From the NCBI GenBank assembly GCA_051875715.1, contig JBJEHD010000055.1, forward strand, positions 1 to 12,164: DNA of 12,164 nucleotides, in the 5' to 3' direction. Source of the stretch: DYCT01 sp051875715. Lineage in GTDB: Bacteria > Bacteroidota > Bacteroidia > Bacteroidales > Bacteroidaceae. How positions within the stretch are numbered: position 1 is the stretch's first letter; every line of letters starts with the position of its first letter. The position numbers were made by a program, and so were the translations under genes. The notes beneath the pieces are model-generated. The model was not told where the DNA came from. It did no database searches and worked only from the letters and a program-made list of their open reading frames with translations. This document shows, piece after piece, positions 1-6,023 of the stretch.

Positions 1-42
1 CGGTGGAAGACGGAAGACGAAATCGTCAGAACCGCAAAATGA
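1..42 (+). CDS. Possible 3' end of an upstream gene (partial)
   Basis: Reading from base 1 in frame 1 gives 13 residues, RWKTEDEIVRTAK, followed by TGA at 40-42. The composition (charged, ending in Lys) looks like a normal protein C-terminus and the stop precedes a non-coding stretch, so this may be the tail of a gene entering from the left. Thirteen residues are too few to name a family. The other two frames are also open here, so the call rests on plausibility alone. Confidence 0.3.
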   Translation, partial: RWKTEDEIVRTAK

Positions 43-256
43 TAGAGGACTTGCCTGTACTGGAGACCGATACGAATGTTTTTGCTGCCCCCCCTTGTTT
101 TCAGGGCGTTTCACCCCTATCTTTTCGCAATGGGGCAGGACGGCCTTTGCCTCCTCCCGGCAGGCGCAAGGCCCGGGCGCACGGGGCCGACAGAGGGAGG
201 GAATGCGCTCCGGCGGAAGAAAATAGGGGAGGAAGCCTCAAAAAAAAGGAGATTCG
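43..256. other. Intergenic stretch with a GC-rich hairpin, no convincing gene
   Basis: Open frames in this stretch are short, rich in Pro, Arg and Gly, and resemble no protein I know, so I read it as non-coding. It holds a GC-rich inverted repeat: GGCCTTTGCCT at 142-152 can pair with AGGCGCAAGGCC at 162-173 with one bulge. No T tract follows, so it is not a classical terminator. It may act as a factor-dependent end for the upstream transcript or have no role. Confidence 0.4.
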
Positions 257-288
257 TTTGGCCGTGTGAAACAGAACGCATACATTTG
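257..288 (+). promoter_or_regulatory. Bacteroidetes-type promoter of the 6S-like RNA
   Basis: TTTG at 257-260, a 20-base spacer, then TACATTTG at 281-288. Both boxes match the Bacteroidetes consensus (TTTG near -33 and TAnnTTTG near -7) with ideal spacing. Transcription should begin around 294-297, just before the 5' strand of the closing stem of the RNA described next. Confidence 0.75.
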
Positions 289-294
289 CCATAG

Positions 295-486
295 ATAAAA
301 AGATATAGCCGCATTGGTTTGACTGGGAAACTCATCAATTCTATCAGAAAACCGAGAAAGCTTCGCTCTTCAATGGCGGGCCACGCCTTCGGGTAGCTTT
401 ATGCCGGTGGATTACAAAGAGGACGGGCACTCAAATCATATTCTCTCGGAGTTTCATCACATCACTCGCCAGTGCGGCTTTTTTTT
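295..486 (+). ncRNA. ssrS: Probable 6S RNA, the RNA polymerase-binding regulatory RNA
   Basis: A strong promoter lies just upstream and an eight-T tract ends the element at 479-486, giving a transcript of about 190 bases, the usual 6S size. The ends pair: GCCGCATTGG (308-317) with CCAGTGCGGC (469-478), 10 bp with one G-U. Further in, GAAACTC (327-333) pairs with GAGTTTC (449-455). After an unpaired 5' stretch (about 334-351), CCGAGA (352-357) can pair with TCTCGG (444-449; it shares G449 with the previous stem), and CTCTT (366-370) with AAGAG (417-421). This is the long-rod shape with an asymmetric central bubble expected of 6S RNA, which mimics an open promoter and sequesters housekeeping RNA polymerase in stationary phase. 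I recognise it by architecture, not by aligned sequence. A different structured RNA is possible; I see no motifs of SRP RNA, RNase P or tmRNA. Confidence 0.68.
469..486 (+). terminator. 3' stem strand and T tract ending the 6S-like RNA
   Basis: The 3' strand of the closing stem (469-478) runs directly into eight T residues (479-486). It resembles an intrinsic terminator, except that its partner strand lies about 150 bases upstream at 308-317. Confidence 0.6.
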
Positions 487-507
487 GCCCCGACCTCAAC
501 CTTGGCC

Positions 508-539
508 CTTGCGTATCTCGCCAAGAAATCCGTTCTTTG
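508..539 (+). promoter_or_regulatory. Weak promoter candidate for the rhodanese gene
   Basis: CTTG (508-511), 20 bases, GTTCTTTG (532-539). The TTTG half of the -7 box and the spacing fit the Bacteroidetes consensus, but the TA half does not. A separate promoter is expected because the preceding RNA ends at about 486. It would leave a leader of only about 7 bases before the ATG at 553. Confidence 0.33.
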
Positions 540-552
540 CCGAAAAAAAGAA

Positions 553-930
553 ATGAAGAACTTGTTTGCCTGCCTCCTTGCCGGTTGGGGGCTTTATGCG
601 GGATGCACGGCCGTGGAGGACATCCGCGTGCTGGAACCGCTGGAATTTGTCGAGGCCGTCCGTTCGGACGGGAAGGCCGTCGTGATGGACGTGAGACGGC
701 CGTCGGAATACGAAGAAGGACATCTGGCGGATGCCGTCAACCTGGACTGGCTGGACCAAGCCGCCTTCCGAAAGGGCTTGGAGCAACTGGACAAGAATCG
801 TACCTATTATATATACTGCCGGAGCGGACGAAGAAGCCGGGAGGCTGCGGCCCGGATGCGGCAGGAGGGTTTCGACGTTGTCGACATGAAGGGCGGCTAC
901 TTGCGCTGGATGGAGCAGACCGGCCGGTGA
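553..930 (+). CDS. Rhodanese-like domain lipoprotein
   Basis: This encodes a single-domain rhodanese of 125 residues. Residues 1-18 form a lipoprotein-type signal, a short hydrophobic run ending in Leu-Tyr-Ala-Gly-Cys, so Cys18 is a probable lipidated N-terminus, although Tyr at -3 is not ideal. The rhodanese fold follows: strand VVMDVR (43-48), the SEYEEGHLADAVNL segment (51-64), and the active loop CRSGRRS (89-95) with Cys89 as the persulfide-forming nucleophile. Family members move sulfane sulfur or bind thiols; the substrate cannot be read here. I chose ATG 553 because the open frame otherwise starts at a GTG (472) inside the RNA terminator, and because ATG 553 gives the lipoprotein signal. 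The stop is 43 bases before the metallophosphoesterase start, so the two are probably co-transcribed. Confidence 0.88.
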   Translation: MKNLFACLLAGWGLYAGCTAVEDIRVLEPLEFVEAVRSDGKAVVMDVRRPSEYEEGHLADAVNLDWLDQAAFRKGLEQLDKNRTYYIYCRSGRRSREAAARMRQEGFDVVDMKGGYLRWMEQTGR

Positions 931-960
931 GGGAGGTCGAGAAGTGGACAGAACAACAAA

Positions 961-965
961 GGAGG
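961..965 (+). promoter_or_regulatory. Strong Shine-Dalgarno site that decides the start of the metallophosphoesterase
   Basis: GGAGG lies 8 bases before ATG 974 but only 2 bases before ATG 968, so 974 is the favoured start. Such a full site is unusual in this window, where most genes have weak ones. Confidence 0.6.
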
Positions 966-973
966 AAATGAAC

Positions 974-2704
974 ATGGATTGTAGACGATGGATGGCCGCA
1001 CTGGCGGCCGGATGGCTGCTGACAGGCGGCATGGCGGCACAGGAAAAGACCGTGCGGCTGAAATTGGTGGAAACAAGCGACGTGCATGGCAATTATTATC
1101 CGTATGACTTCGTCCGGCGGCAACCTGCCCGGGGCGGACTGGCCCGAGTGTGCGCGTTCGTCAGAGAGGGACGGGCCGCCCTTGGAGACAACTTGCTGTT
1201 GATGGACAACGGCGACATCCTGCAGGGACAGCCCACCGCCTACTACTACAACTTCGTGGACACGATATCGACGCATCTGGCGGCCGACATGCTCAACTAC
1301 ATGGGCTACGACGCGGCCAGCATGGGCAATCACGACGTGGAAACAGGACACCCGGTCTACGACCGCCTGCGCAGGCAGTGCCGCTTCCCGGTGCTGGGCG
1401 CCAATGTGGTACGTACGGCCGACGGTGAGCCTTACTTCGCACCTTACGCCCTGATTGAGCGTGAGGGGCTCCGGGTGGCGGTGCTGGGCATGATTACGCC
1501 CGCCGTGCCCAACTGGCTGCCCGAGAGCCTGTGGAAGGGCCTGCGCTTCGACGACATGGTGGAGACGGCGCGCAAATGGATGCCGGTGCTGCGCGGACGC
1601 GAACGGGCCGACGTGGTGGTCGGCCTCTTCCATGCCGGGACGGAGGAGGTGCTGGTGGCCGACGCCTACCGGGAGAACGCCTCGGAGGCGGTGGCCCGTC
1701 TGGTGCCGGGATTCGACGTGGTGTTTGCCGGACACGACCACCAGGCCCGCTGCTACCGGGTGGCCAACGCGGAGGGTGACTCCGTATGGGTGGTGGATCC
1801 GGCCAGCGCGGCACGCATGGTGGCCGATGTGGACGTATGCGTCCGCATGAAGGACGGCAAGGTGGCAGGGAAGGAACTGACCGCCCGTCTGACTCCGATG
1901 GATGCCTACGAACCCGATACGGCTTTCCTGAACCGCTTCGACGCCCAGCGGGGCGAGGTGGAACGCTTCGTGTCGCGACGGATTGGCTCGTTGGCCACGG
2001 GCGTAAGCACACGCCCGGCCTATTTCGGTCCTTCGGCCTTCATCGACCTCATCCACACGGTCCAGTTGGAACTGACGGGGGCCGACGTCTCGTTCGCCGC
2101 GCCGCTTTCGTTCGCCGCCGAGATTCCGGAGGGCGACGTCGACATGGCCGATTTGTTCAACCTATACAAGTTCGAGAACCGGCTCTACACGGTGCGCATG
2201 ACGGGAAGGGAAATCAAGGACTACTTGGAACTGTCGTATGCGCGATGGACGAACCGGATGCAGACGCCCGACGACCATCTGCTGCGCATCGTGCCCCGCA
2301 AGGAGGGGAAGGGATGGCAGTTCGAACATTTCAGCTACAATTTCGATTCGGCCGCAGGGCTTCGCTATACGGTGGACGTGACCAAGCCCGAAGGGGAACG
2401 GGTGGGCATCCTTTCGATGGCCGACGGCAGGCCGTTCGAGGAGGACCGCGACTACGTGGTGGCCATGAATTCCTATCGGGCGCACGGGGGCGGCGACCTG
2501 ATGACGGCAGGGGCCGGCATACCGCGCGAGGGATTGGCGGGACGCATCCTGACCGCGACGGAGATGGACCTGCGCTTCTGTCTGATGCGTTACCTGGAGG
2601 AACACCTCCGGCTGGACCCGCGTCCGCTCGACCTGTGGAAGTTCGTCCCCGAGGAATGGACGGCGCCGGCAGCGGAGCGGGACGCCCGCCTGCTGTTCCC
2701 CTGA
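974..2704 (+). CDS. Exported 5'-nucleotidase-family metallophosphoesterase
   Basis: The protein has 576 residues with an N-terminal signal peptide (about 1-22, ending GGMAA-QE). The dimetal phosphoesterase motifs appear in order: SDVHGN (35-40; Asp36, His38), DNGD (78-81), GNHD (118-121), a metal-ligand His220 in VVVGLFHAG, and GHDH (253-256). The C-terminal half is the 5'-nucleotidase substrate-binding domain, with the NSYRAHGGGD segment near the end. The family (UshA, CpdB, YfkN) hydrolyses nucleotides, cyclic nucleotides or UDP-sugars in the periplasm for nucleoside and phosphate salvage; the exact substrate is not readable. For the start, a GTG at 944 and ATG 968 are in frame, but GGAGG at 961-965 is correctly spaced (8 bases) only from ATG 974. 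It probably shares a transcript with the rhodanese. No terminator is seen right after it. Confidence 0.9.
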   Translation: MDCRRWMAALAAGWLLTGGMAAQEKTVRLKLVETSDVHGNYYPYDFVRRQPARGGLARVCAFVREGRAALGDNLLLMDNGDILQGQPTAYYYNFVDTISTHLAADMLNYMGYDAASMGNHDVETGHPVYDRLRRQCRFPVLGANVVRTADGEPYFAPYALIEREGLRVAVLGMITPAVPNWLPESLWKGLRFDDMVETARKWMPVLRGRERADVVVGLFHAGTEEVLVADAYRENASEAVARLVPGFDVVFAGHDHQARCYRVANAEGDSVWVVDPASAARMVADVDVCVRMKDGKVAGKELTARLTPMDAYEPDTAFLNRFDAQRGEVERFVSRRIGSLATGVSTRPAYFGPSAFIDLIHTVQLELTGADVSFAAPLSFAAEIPEGDVDMADLFNLYKFENRLYTVRMTGREIKDYLELSYARWTNRMQTPDDHLLRIVPRKEGKGWQFEHFSYNFDSAAGLRYTVDVTKPEGERVGILSMADGRPFEEDRDYVVAMNSYRAHGGGDLMTAGAGIPREGLAGRILTATEMDLRFCLMRYLEEHLRLDPRPLDLWKFVPEEWTAPAAERDARLLFP

Positions 2705-2712
2705 CCCCTCTT

Positions 2713-2745
2713 CACCATCTTTGCATAAGACAGGCTGCCCCTCAG
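2713..2745 (+). repeat. 33-base direct repeat, copy 1 (left-truncated unit)
   Basis: This begins 9 bases after the metallophosphoesterase stop codon and matches 2918-2950 at 30 of 33 positions. The shared core is CATAAGACAGGCTGC followed by (C/A)CCTCAG. It contains CATCTTTG (2716-2723 in the copy), a near match to the TAnnTTTG promoter box. Bases to its left do not match the longer unit seen in copies 2 and 3. Confidence 0.85.
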
Positions 2746-2874
2746 GCGGTGTGTCATAATGGCCAATCTGCGGCGTTGCTATCGGCATTCGGCCTTGGTC
2801 GTGTACGCCAGTACACTCCCTTCGGCCTCAGCCTCAGCGCCTTGCATCTCGACCATTCTGACGCACCTTTGAGG
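2740..2874. repeat. Large imperfect palindrome, about 135 bases
   Basis: The outer arms 2740-2762 and 2853-2874 are imperfect reverse complements: CCTCAGGCGGTGTGTCATAA versus CCTCAAAGGTGCGTCAGAA when the right arm is inverted, both then ending TGG. The centre is a perfect GTGTAC (2801-2806), loop GCCA, GTACAC (2811-2816). The segments between are only partly complementary. It could fold as one long cruciform or RNA hairpin. The last four bases are shared with the next hairpin. The layout is that of a dispersed intergenic palindromic element rather than a terminator, and there is no T tract. Confidence 0.7.
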
Positions 2875-2907
2875 CTGCGCCAAAACATTCAGTTTTGACA
2901 CAACCTC
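2871..2907. repeat. Hairpin with 16-base arms
   Basis: GAGGCTGCGCCAAAAC (2871-2886) pairs with GTTTTGACACAACCTC (2892-2907) around a 5-base loop. Differences between the arms are G-U compatible, which suggests that an RNA or single-strand fold is maintained. It abuts the large palindrome on the left and repeat copy 2 on the right. Confidence 0.75.
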
Positions 2908-2950
2908 ATTCGGTTTGCACCATTTTTTCATAAGACAGGCTGCACCTCAG
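2907..2950 (+). repeat. Direct repeat, copy 2 (longer unit)
   Basis: The left part, CATTCGGTTTGCAC (2907-2920), is repeated exactly at 2983-2996. The right part (2918-2950) is the 33-base repeat of copy 1. The promoter-box position reads CATTTTTT (2921-2928), so this copy looks promoter-dead compared with TATCTTTG in copy 3. Confidence 0.85.
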
Positions 2951-2957
2951 CAAAAAA

Positions 2958-2975
2958 AAATAAGCGAGCTTATTT
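2958..2975. promoter_or_regulatory. Perfect 8-bp palindrome overlapping a -33 region
   Basis: AAATAAGC (2958-2965), GA, GCTTATTT (2968-2975). The right arm covers the TTTC that sits where the -33 box of the following promoter should be, so a protein bound here would compete with RNA polymerase. It may instead be a structural part of the repeat. Confidence 0.45.
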
Positions 2976-3004
2976 CCTTTTACATTCGGTTTGCACTATC
3001 TTTG
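2973..3004 (+). promoter_or_regulatory. Promoter of the DASS transporter gene, carried on repeat copy 3
   Basis: TTTC (2973-2976), 20 bases, TATCTTTG (2997-3004). The -7 box is a perfect Bacteroidetes match and the -33 box matches three of four. The -7 box lies inside repeat copy 3 (2983-3006), which matches 2907-2930 at 21 of 24 positions. Transcription would start near 3011, leaving a leader of about 90 bases that includes a small hairpin (CATGCC 3031-3036 with GGCATG 3048-3053). Confidence 0.7.
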
Positions 3005-3101
3005 CAGCCCAAAACGTGTTCGGTGGGAGTCATGCCCCTTTCGGAGAGGCATGGCCCCTGCCTTTTCTTTGTATTCAACAAACAAATAAAGCATTTCCGC
3101 T

Positions 3102-4619
3102 ATGTTTAAAAACTTTCATGGTTTCAGTCTGCTGAACGAGCACCAAGAGCGCAAGCAGCAGAAAAAAAGAGAAAATGCCAATCTGTGGATTTCGAAGGTC
3201 ATCAAGTTGGCCGTCATCGTGGCCGCCACGCTGACCATCTGGCTGCTGCCTACCGAGGCTTTCGGCATCGAAGGATTGAGCGCAGTGGAGCAGCGCATCA
3301 TCGGCATCTTTGTGTTTGCTACGTTGATGTGGGTGCTCGAACCGGTTCCGGCCTGGACCACCTCGCTGGTGGTGGTGGTCTTGCTGTTGCTGATGGCTTC
3401 GGACAGTTGTCTGTGGTTCATGCGCAGCACGGATGCGTCGGTGGAACTGGGGCAACTGATCAAGTACAAATCCATCATGCAGTGTTTTGCCGACCCCATC
3501 ATCATGCTGTTCATCGGTGGGTTCATCCTGGCCATCGCCGCCACCAAGAGCGGCCTGGACGTCACGCTGGCCCGCGTCATGCTGCGGCCGTTCGGCACCC
3601 AGTCGCGCTTCGTCCTGCTGGGATTCCTGATGGTGACGGCCTGCTTCTCGATGTTCATCAGCAACACGGCCACCGCGGCCATGATGCTCACCTTCCTGGC
3701 CCCGGTGCTGAAGGCCCTACCGGCCGACGGCAAGGGTAAAATCGGGTTGGCGCTGGCCATCCCGGTAGCGGCCAACGTGGGAGGCATCGGCACGCCTATC
3801 GGCACGCCGCCCAACGCCATCGCCTTGAAGTACCTCTGCGACCCGGAAGGCCTGGGCATGGACATGGGCTTCGGCGAATGGATGGCCTTCATGCTCCCGT
3901 TTGCACTGGTGCTGCTCTTCATCTCGTGGGTCATCCTGTTACGCCTGTTCCCCTTCAAGCAGAAAACCATCGTGCTGAACATCGAGGGGCAGCATGAGAA
4001 GAGCTGGCGCACCATCGTGGTATACGTCACCTTCGCCGTCACGGTGCTGCTGTGGCTGTCGGACAAGGTGACGGGCGTCAACGCCAACGCCGTGGCCATG
4101 ATTCCCGTGGCTGTGTTCTGCGTGACGGGCATCATCACCCGCCGCGACTTGGAGGAAATCAACTGGAGCGTGCTCTGGATGGTGGCCGGCGGTTTCGCCC
4201 TGGGCGTGGCCCTGAACGAATCGGGCCTGGCCAAGCACATCATCGCCTCCATCCCGTTCCACACGTGGCCGCCCATCGCCATCCTCATCGGCTCGGGCTT
4301 GTTGTGCTACGCCATGGCGAACTTCATCTCGCACACGGCCACGGCGGCCCTGTTGGTGCCCATCCTGGCCATTGCCGGCATCAGCATGCGCGAGCAGCTG
4401 ATTTCGTACGGCGGCGTGCAGACGTTGCTGATTGGCGTGGCCTTGAGCTCGTCGCTGGCCATGGTGCTGCCCATCAGTACACCTCCGAACGCGTTGGCCC
4501 ATGCGTCGGGCCTGATCCGCATGCGCGACATGGAAAAGGTGGGCCTGCTGATAGGCGGCATCGGCCTCGTGCTGGGCTACCTGATGCTGGTGGTGCTGGG
4601 CAGCAACGGACTGCTGTAA
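3102..4619 (+). CDS. DASS/SLC13-family anion transporter
   Basis: This is a 505-residue inner-membrane protein with many hydrophobic segments, matching the two-fold inverted-repeat design of the divalent anion:sodium symporter family (VcINDY type). The first substrate loop is SNTAT at 187-191, followed by GTPIGTPPNAI (230-240). The second half has SHTAT at 410-414, followed by STPPNALAHASG (459-470). In VcINDY both loops are Ser-Asn-Thr and hold sodium and the carboxylate; here the second is Ser-His-Thr. Family substrates are C4-dicarboxylates, citrate or sulfate; which one applies cannot be read. The cytoplasmic N-terminus (1-30) is rich in Lys, Arg and Gln. The ATG at 3102 has no clear Shine-Dalgarno site, normal for this phylum. 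The gene appears to be transcribed alone from the repeat-borne promoter. Confidence 0.93.
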   Translation: MFKNFHGFSLLNEHQERKQQKKRENANLWISKVIKLAVIVAATLTIWLLPTEAFGIEGLSAVEQRIIGIFVFATLMWVLEPVPAWTTSLVVVVLLLLMASDSCLWFMRSTDASVELGQLIKYKSIMQCFADPIIMLFIGGFILAIAATKSGLDVTLARVMLRPFGTQSRFVLLGFLMVTACFSMFISNTATAAMMLTFLAPVLKALPADGKGKIGLALAIPVAANVGGIGTPIGTPPNAIALKYLCDPEGLGMDMGFGEWMAFMLPFALVLLFISWVILLRLFPFKQKTIVLNIEGQHEKSWRTIVVYVTFAVTVLLWLSDKVTGVNANAVAMIPVAVFCVTGIITRRDLEEINWSVLWMVAGGFALGVALNESGLAKHIIASIPFHTWPPIAILIGSGLLCYAMANFISHTATAALLVPILAIAGISMREQLISYGGVQTLLIGVALSSSLAMVLPISTPPNALAHASGLIRMRDMEKVGLLIGGIGLVLGYLMLVVLGSNGLL

Positions 4620-4645
4620 GTCCGTCTCTGCTGCATCGGTAAAAA

Positions 4646-4694
4646 CAGGGGGGCTGTGCCGGAGGGATGATTCGTCGCCCGGCACGGCCCCCTG
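4646..4694. terminator. Strong GC-rich hairpin after the transporter gene
   Basis: CAGGGGGGCTGTGCCGG (4646-4662) pairs with CCGGCACGGCCCCCTG (4679-4694), about 15 bp. On the + strand no T tract follows. Five A residues precede it (4641-4645), so on the - strand it would be a hairpin followed by GTTTTT. It probably ends the transporter transcript, but its best match as an intrinsic terminator is for transcription from the right. Confidence 0.55.
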
Positions 4695-4818
4695 CATGTT
4701 CCTCCGTCCCGGTGTCGCAGTGGTCTGGTTGGCCCGAAAGGTGTGCTTTTGTGCGCATGGCGGGGTGTGAAAAAGTATAAAACCGAGGCGGAGGCAAGGA
4801 GTTTTCATAAAAATAGCC

Positions 4819-4826
4819 TACATTTG
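4819..4826 (+). promoter_or_regulatory. Probable -7 box of the amidase-mlaD operon
   Basis: TACATTTG is a perfect match to TAnnTTTG and lies 18 bases before ATG 4845. No TTTG is found 19-21 bases upstream, so either the -33 box is degenerate or an activator is needed. Transcription from here would give a leader of only about 10 bases. Confidence 0.5.
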
Positions 4827-4844
4827 CGCGAATTATTCACATCC

Positions 4845-6017
4845 ATGAAGAAAGGAAAGTTTGCAATACGCGGTTTGTGGGCGTTGGTCTGCCTCGTCCT
4901 GGTCGGTCTGCCGACAACGGGCCGGGCGAAGGATTTCACGGTGGTGATCGACGCCGGACACGGAGGCCACGACCCCGGGGCCGTGGGCAAGACGGCCAAG
5001 GAGAAGAACATCAACCTGAACGTGGCGTTGCGGCTGGGCAAGAAGATAGAAGAACGGTGCAGCGACGTACGGGTGGTGTACACGCGTCGGAAGGACGTCT
5101 TCGTGCCGCTGGACAAACGGGCCGACATGGCCAACGAGGCCAAGGCCGACCTGTTCATCTCCATCCACACCAATGCGGCGACCAAAGGCAGCACGGCCCG
5201 TGGGACGGAAACGTACACGCTGGGTCTGGCACGCTCGGAGGCGAACCTGGAGGTGGCCAAGCGTGAGAACGCCGTCATCCTCATCGAGGAGGACTACAAG
5301 CAACGATACGCTGGCTTCAACCCGAACTCGGCGGAAAGTTACATCATGTTCGAGTTCATGCAAGACAAGCACATGGGGCAGAGCGTGAGCCTGGCCCGCC
5401 AGATACAAAGCCAGTTTCGCTCCTACGCCAAGCGCACGGACCGCGGGGTGCATCAGGCTGGATTCCTGGTGCTGCGGGCCACGACTATGCCCAGCGTCCT
5501 GATAGAACTGGGCTACATCTCCACGCCCGAAGAAGAACGCTTCCTGTCCAGCAACGAAGGGGCGGAAAAACTGGCGGAAGGCATCTGCCGTGCGTTCTGC
5601 GCCTACAAGAAGGCGCACGAGAAACCGATGCTTGCCGCCGGAAAAGATTCGACCGACGAGGCACCGGCACCGACGGACGCCGCGCAAGCCTCGGACAAGG
5701 AAGAGCGGACCGACGGCGCACGCCCGAAGCCGGAAGAGAACACCGGCGGGGCACCCGTGTTCAAGGTGCAGATCTTGGTGTCGACGAAACCGCTGAAACA
5801 GGGCGCGCCCCAGTTGAAAGGACTGACCGACGTAGACTGCTATCAGGAAAAGGGACTGTACAAGTACACCTGCGGGGCATCGACCGACTACAACCACATC
5901 CTGCGGATGAAGAAAAAGGTGGCCGACCGATTCGCCGACGCGTTTGTGGTGGCTTTCCGCAGAGGGGAGAAGATGGACGTGAATGAGGCCATCGCCGAGT
6001 TTAAAAAGAAAAAATAA
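4845..6017 (+). CDS. Periplasmic N-acetylmuramoyl-L-alanine amidase (Amidase_3) with SPOR-like C-terminus
   Basis: The protein has 390 residues. A signal peptide (about 1-28: basic start, hydrophobic core, TTGRA-KD) sends it to the periplasm, where it cuts the amide bond between muramic acid and the stem peptide during septum splitting and wall turnover. The catalytic domain spans about 31-256, with zinc ligands His39 (DAGHGG), Glu53 (KEKNIN) and His108 (SIHTN) and the catalytic Glu221 (LIELGY), all present. A low-complexity Asp, Ala, Pro and Glu-rich linker (about 260-303) joins it to a SPOR-like segment (about 305-372, starting VFKVQI), a fold that binds denuded glycan at division sites. 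ATG 4845 is chosen over a GTG at 4743 because it begins exactly at the signal peptide and follows the promoter box. The mlaD-like gene follows after 6 bases, so they form an operon. Confidence 0.93.
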   Translation: MKKGKFAIRGLWALVCLVLVGLPTTGRAKDFTVVIDAGHGGHDPGAVGKTAKEKNINLNVALRLGKKIEERCSDVRVVYTRRKDVFVPLDKRADMANEAKADLFISIHTNAATKGSTARGTETYTLGLARSEANLEVAKRENAVILIEEDYKQRYAGFNPNSAESYIMFEFMQDKHMGQSVSLARQIQSQFRSYAKRTDRGVHQAGFLVLRATTMPSVLIELGYISTPEEERFLSSNEGAEKLAEGICRAFCAYKKAHEKPMLAAGKDSTDEAPAPTDAAQASDKEERTDGARPKPEENTGGAPVFKVQILVSTKPLKQGAPQLKGLTDVDCYQEKGLYKYTCGASTDYNHILRMKKKVADRFADAFVVAFRRGEKMDVNEAIAEFKKKK

Positions 6018-6023
6018 GGAGAT

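Noticed and set aside
3..269. 88-residue open frame at the left edge
   Set aside because: Starts with GTG, low-complexity Pro/Arg/Gly-rich content, no recognisable domain, and it runs into the promoter of the RNA gene.
472..552. GTG-initiated N-terminal extension of the rhodanese
   Set aside because: The GTG lies in the 3' strand of the 6S-like closing stem and the extension covers its T tract; ATG 553 gives a clean lipoprotein signal.
737..2056. Long antisense open frame of 439 residues
   Set aside because: Shadow of GC-rich coding sequence on the opposite strand: rich in His, Arg and Gly, no domain, and overlapping two well-supported genes.
2740..2907. Insertion sequence or CRISPR array
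   Set aside because: There is no transposase frame, and the repeats are not regularly spaced with unique spacers; they are two adjacent palindromes and three diverged direct repeats.
2915..3109. 64-residue open frame between the repeats and the transporter
   Set aside because: It is made of the repeat, palindrome and promoter sequence and overlaps the transporter start; nothing protein-like is seen.
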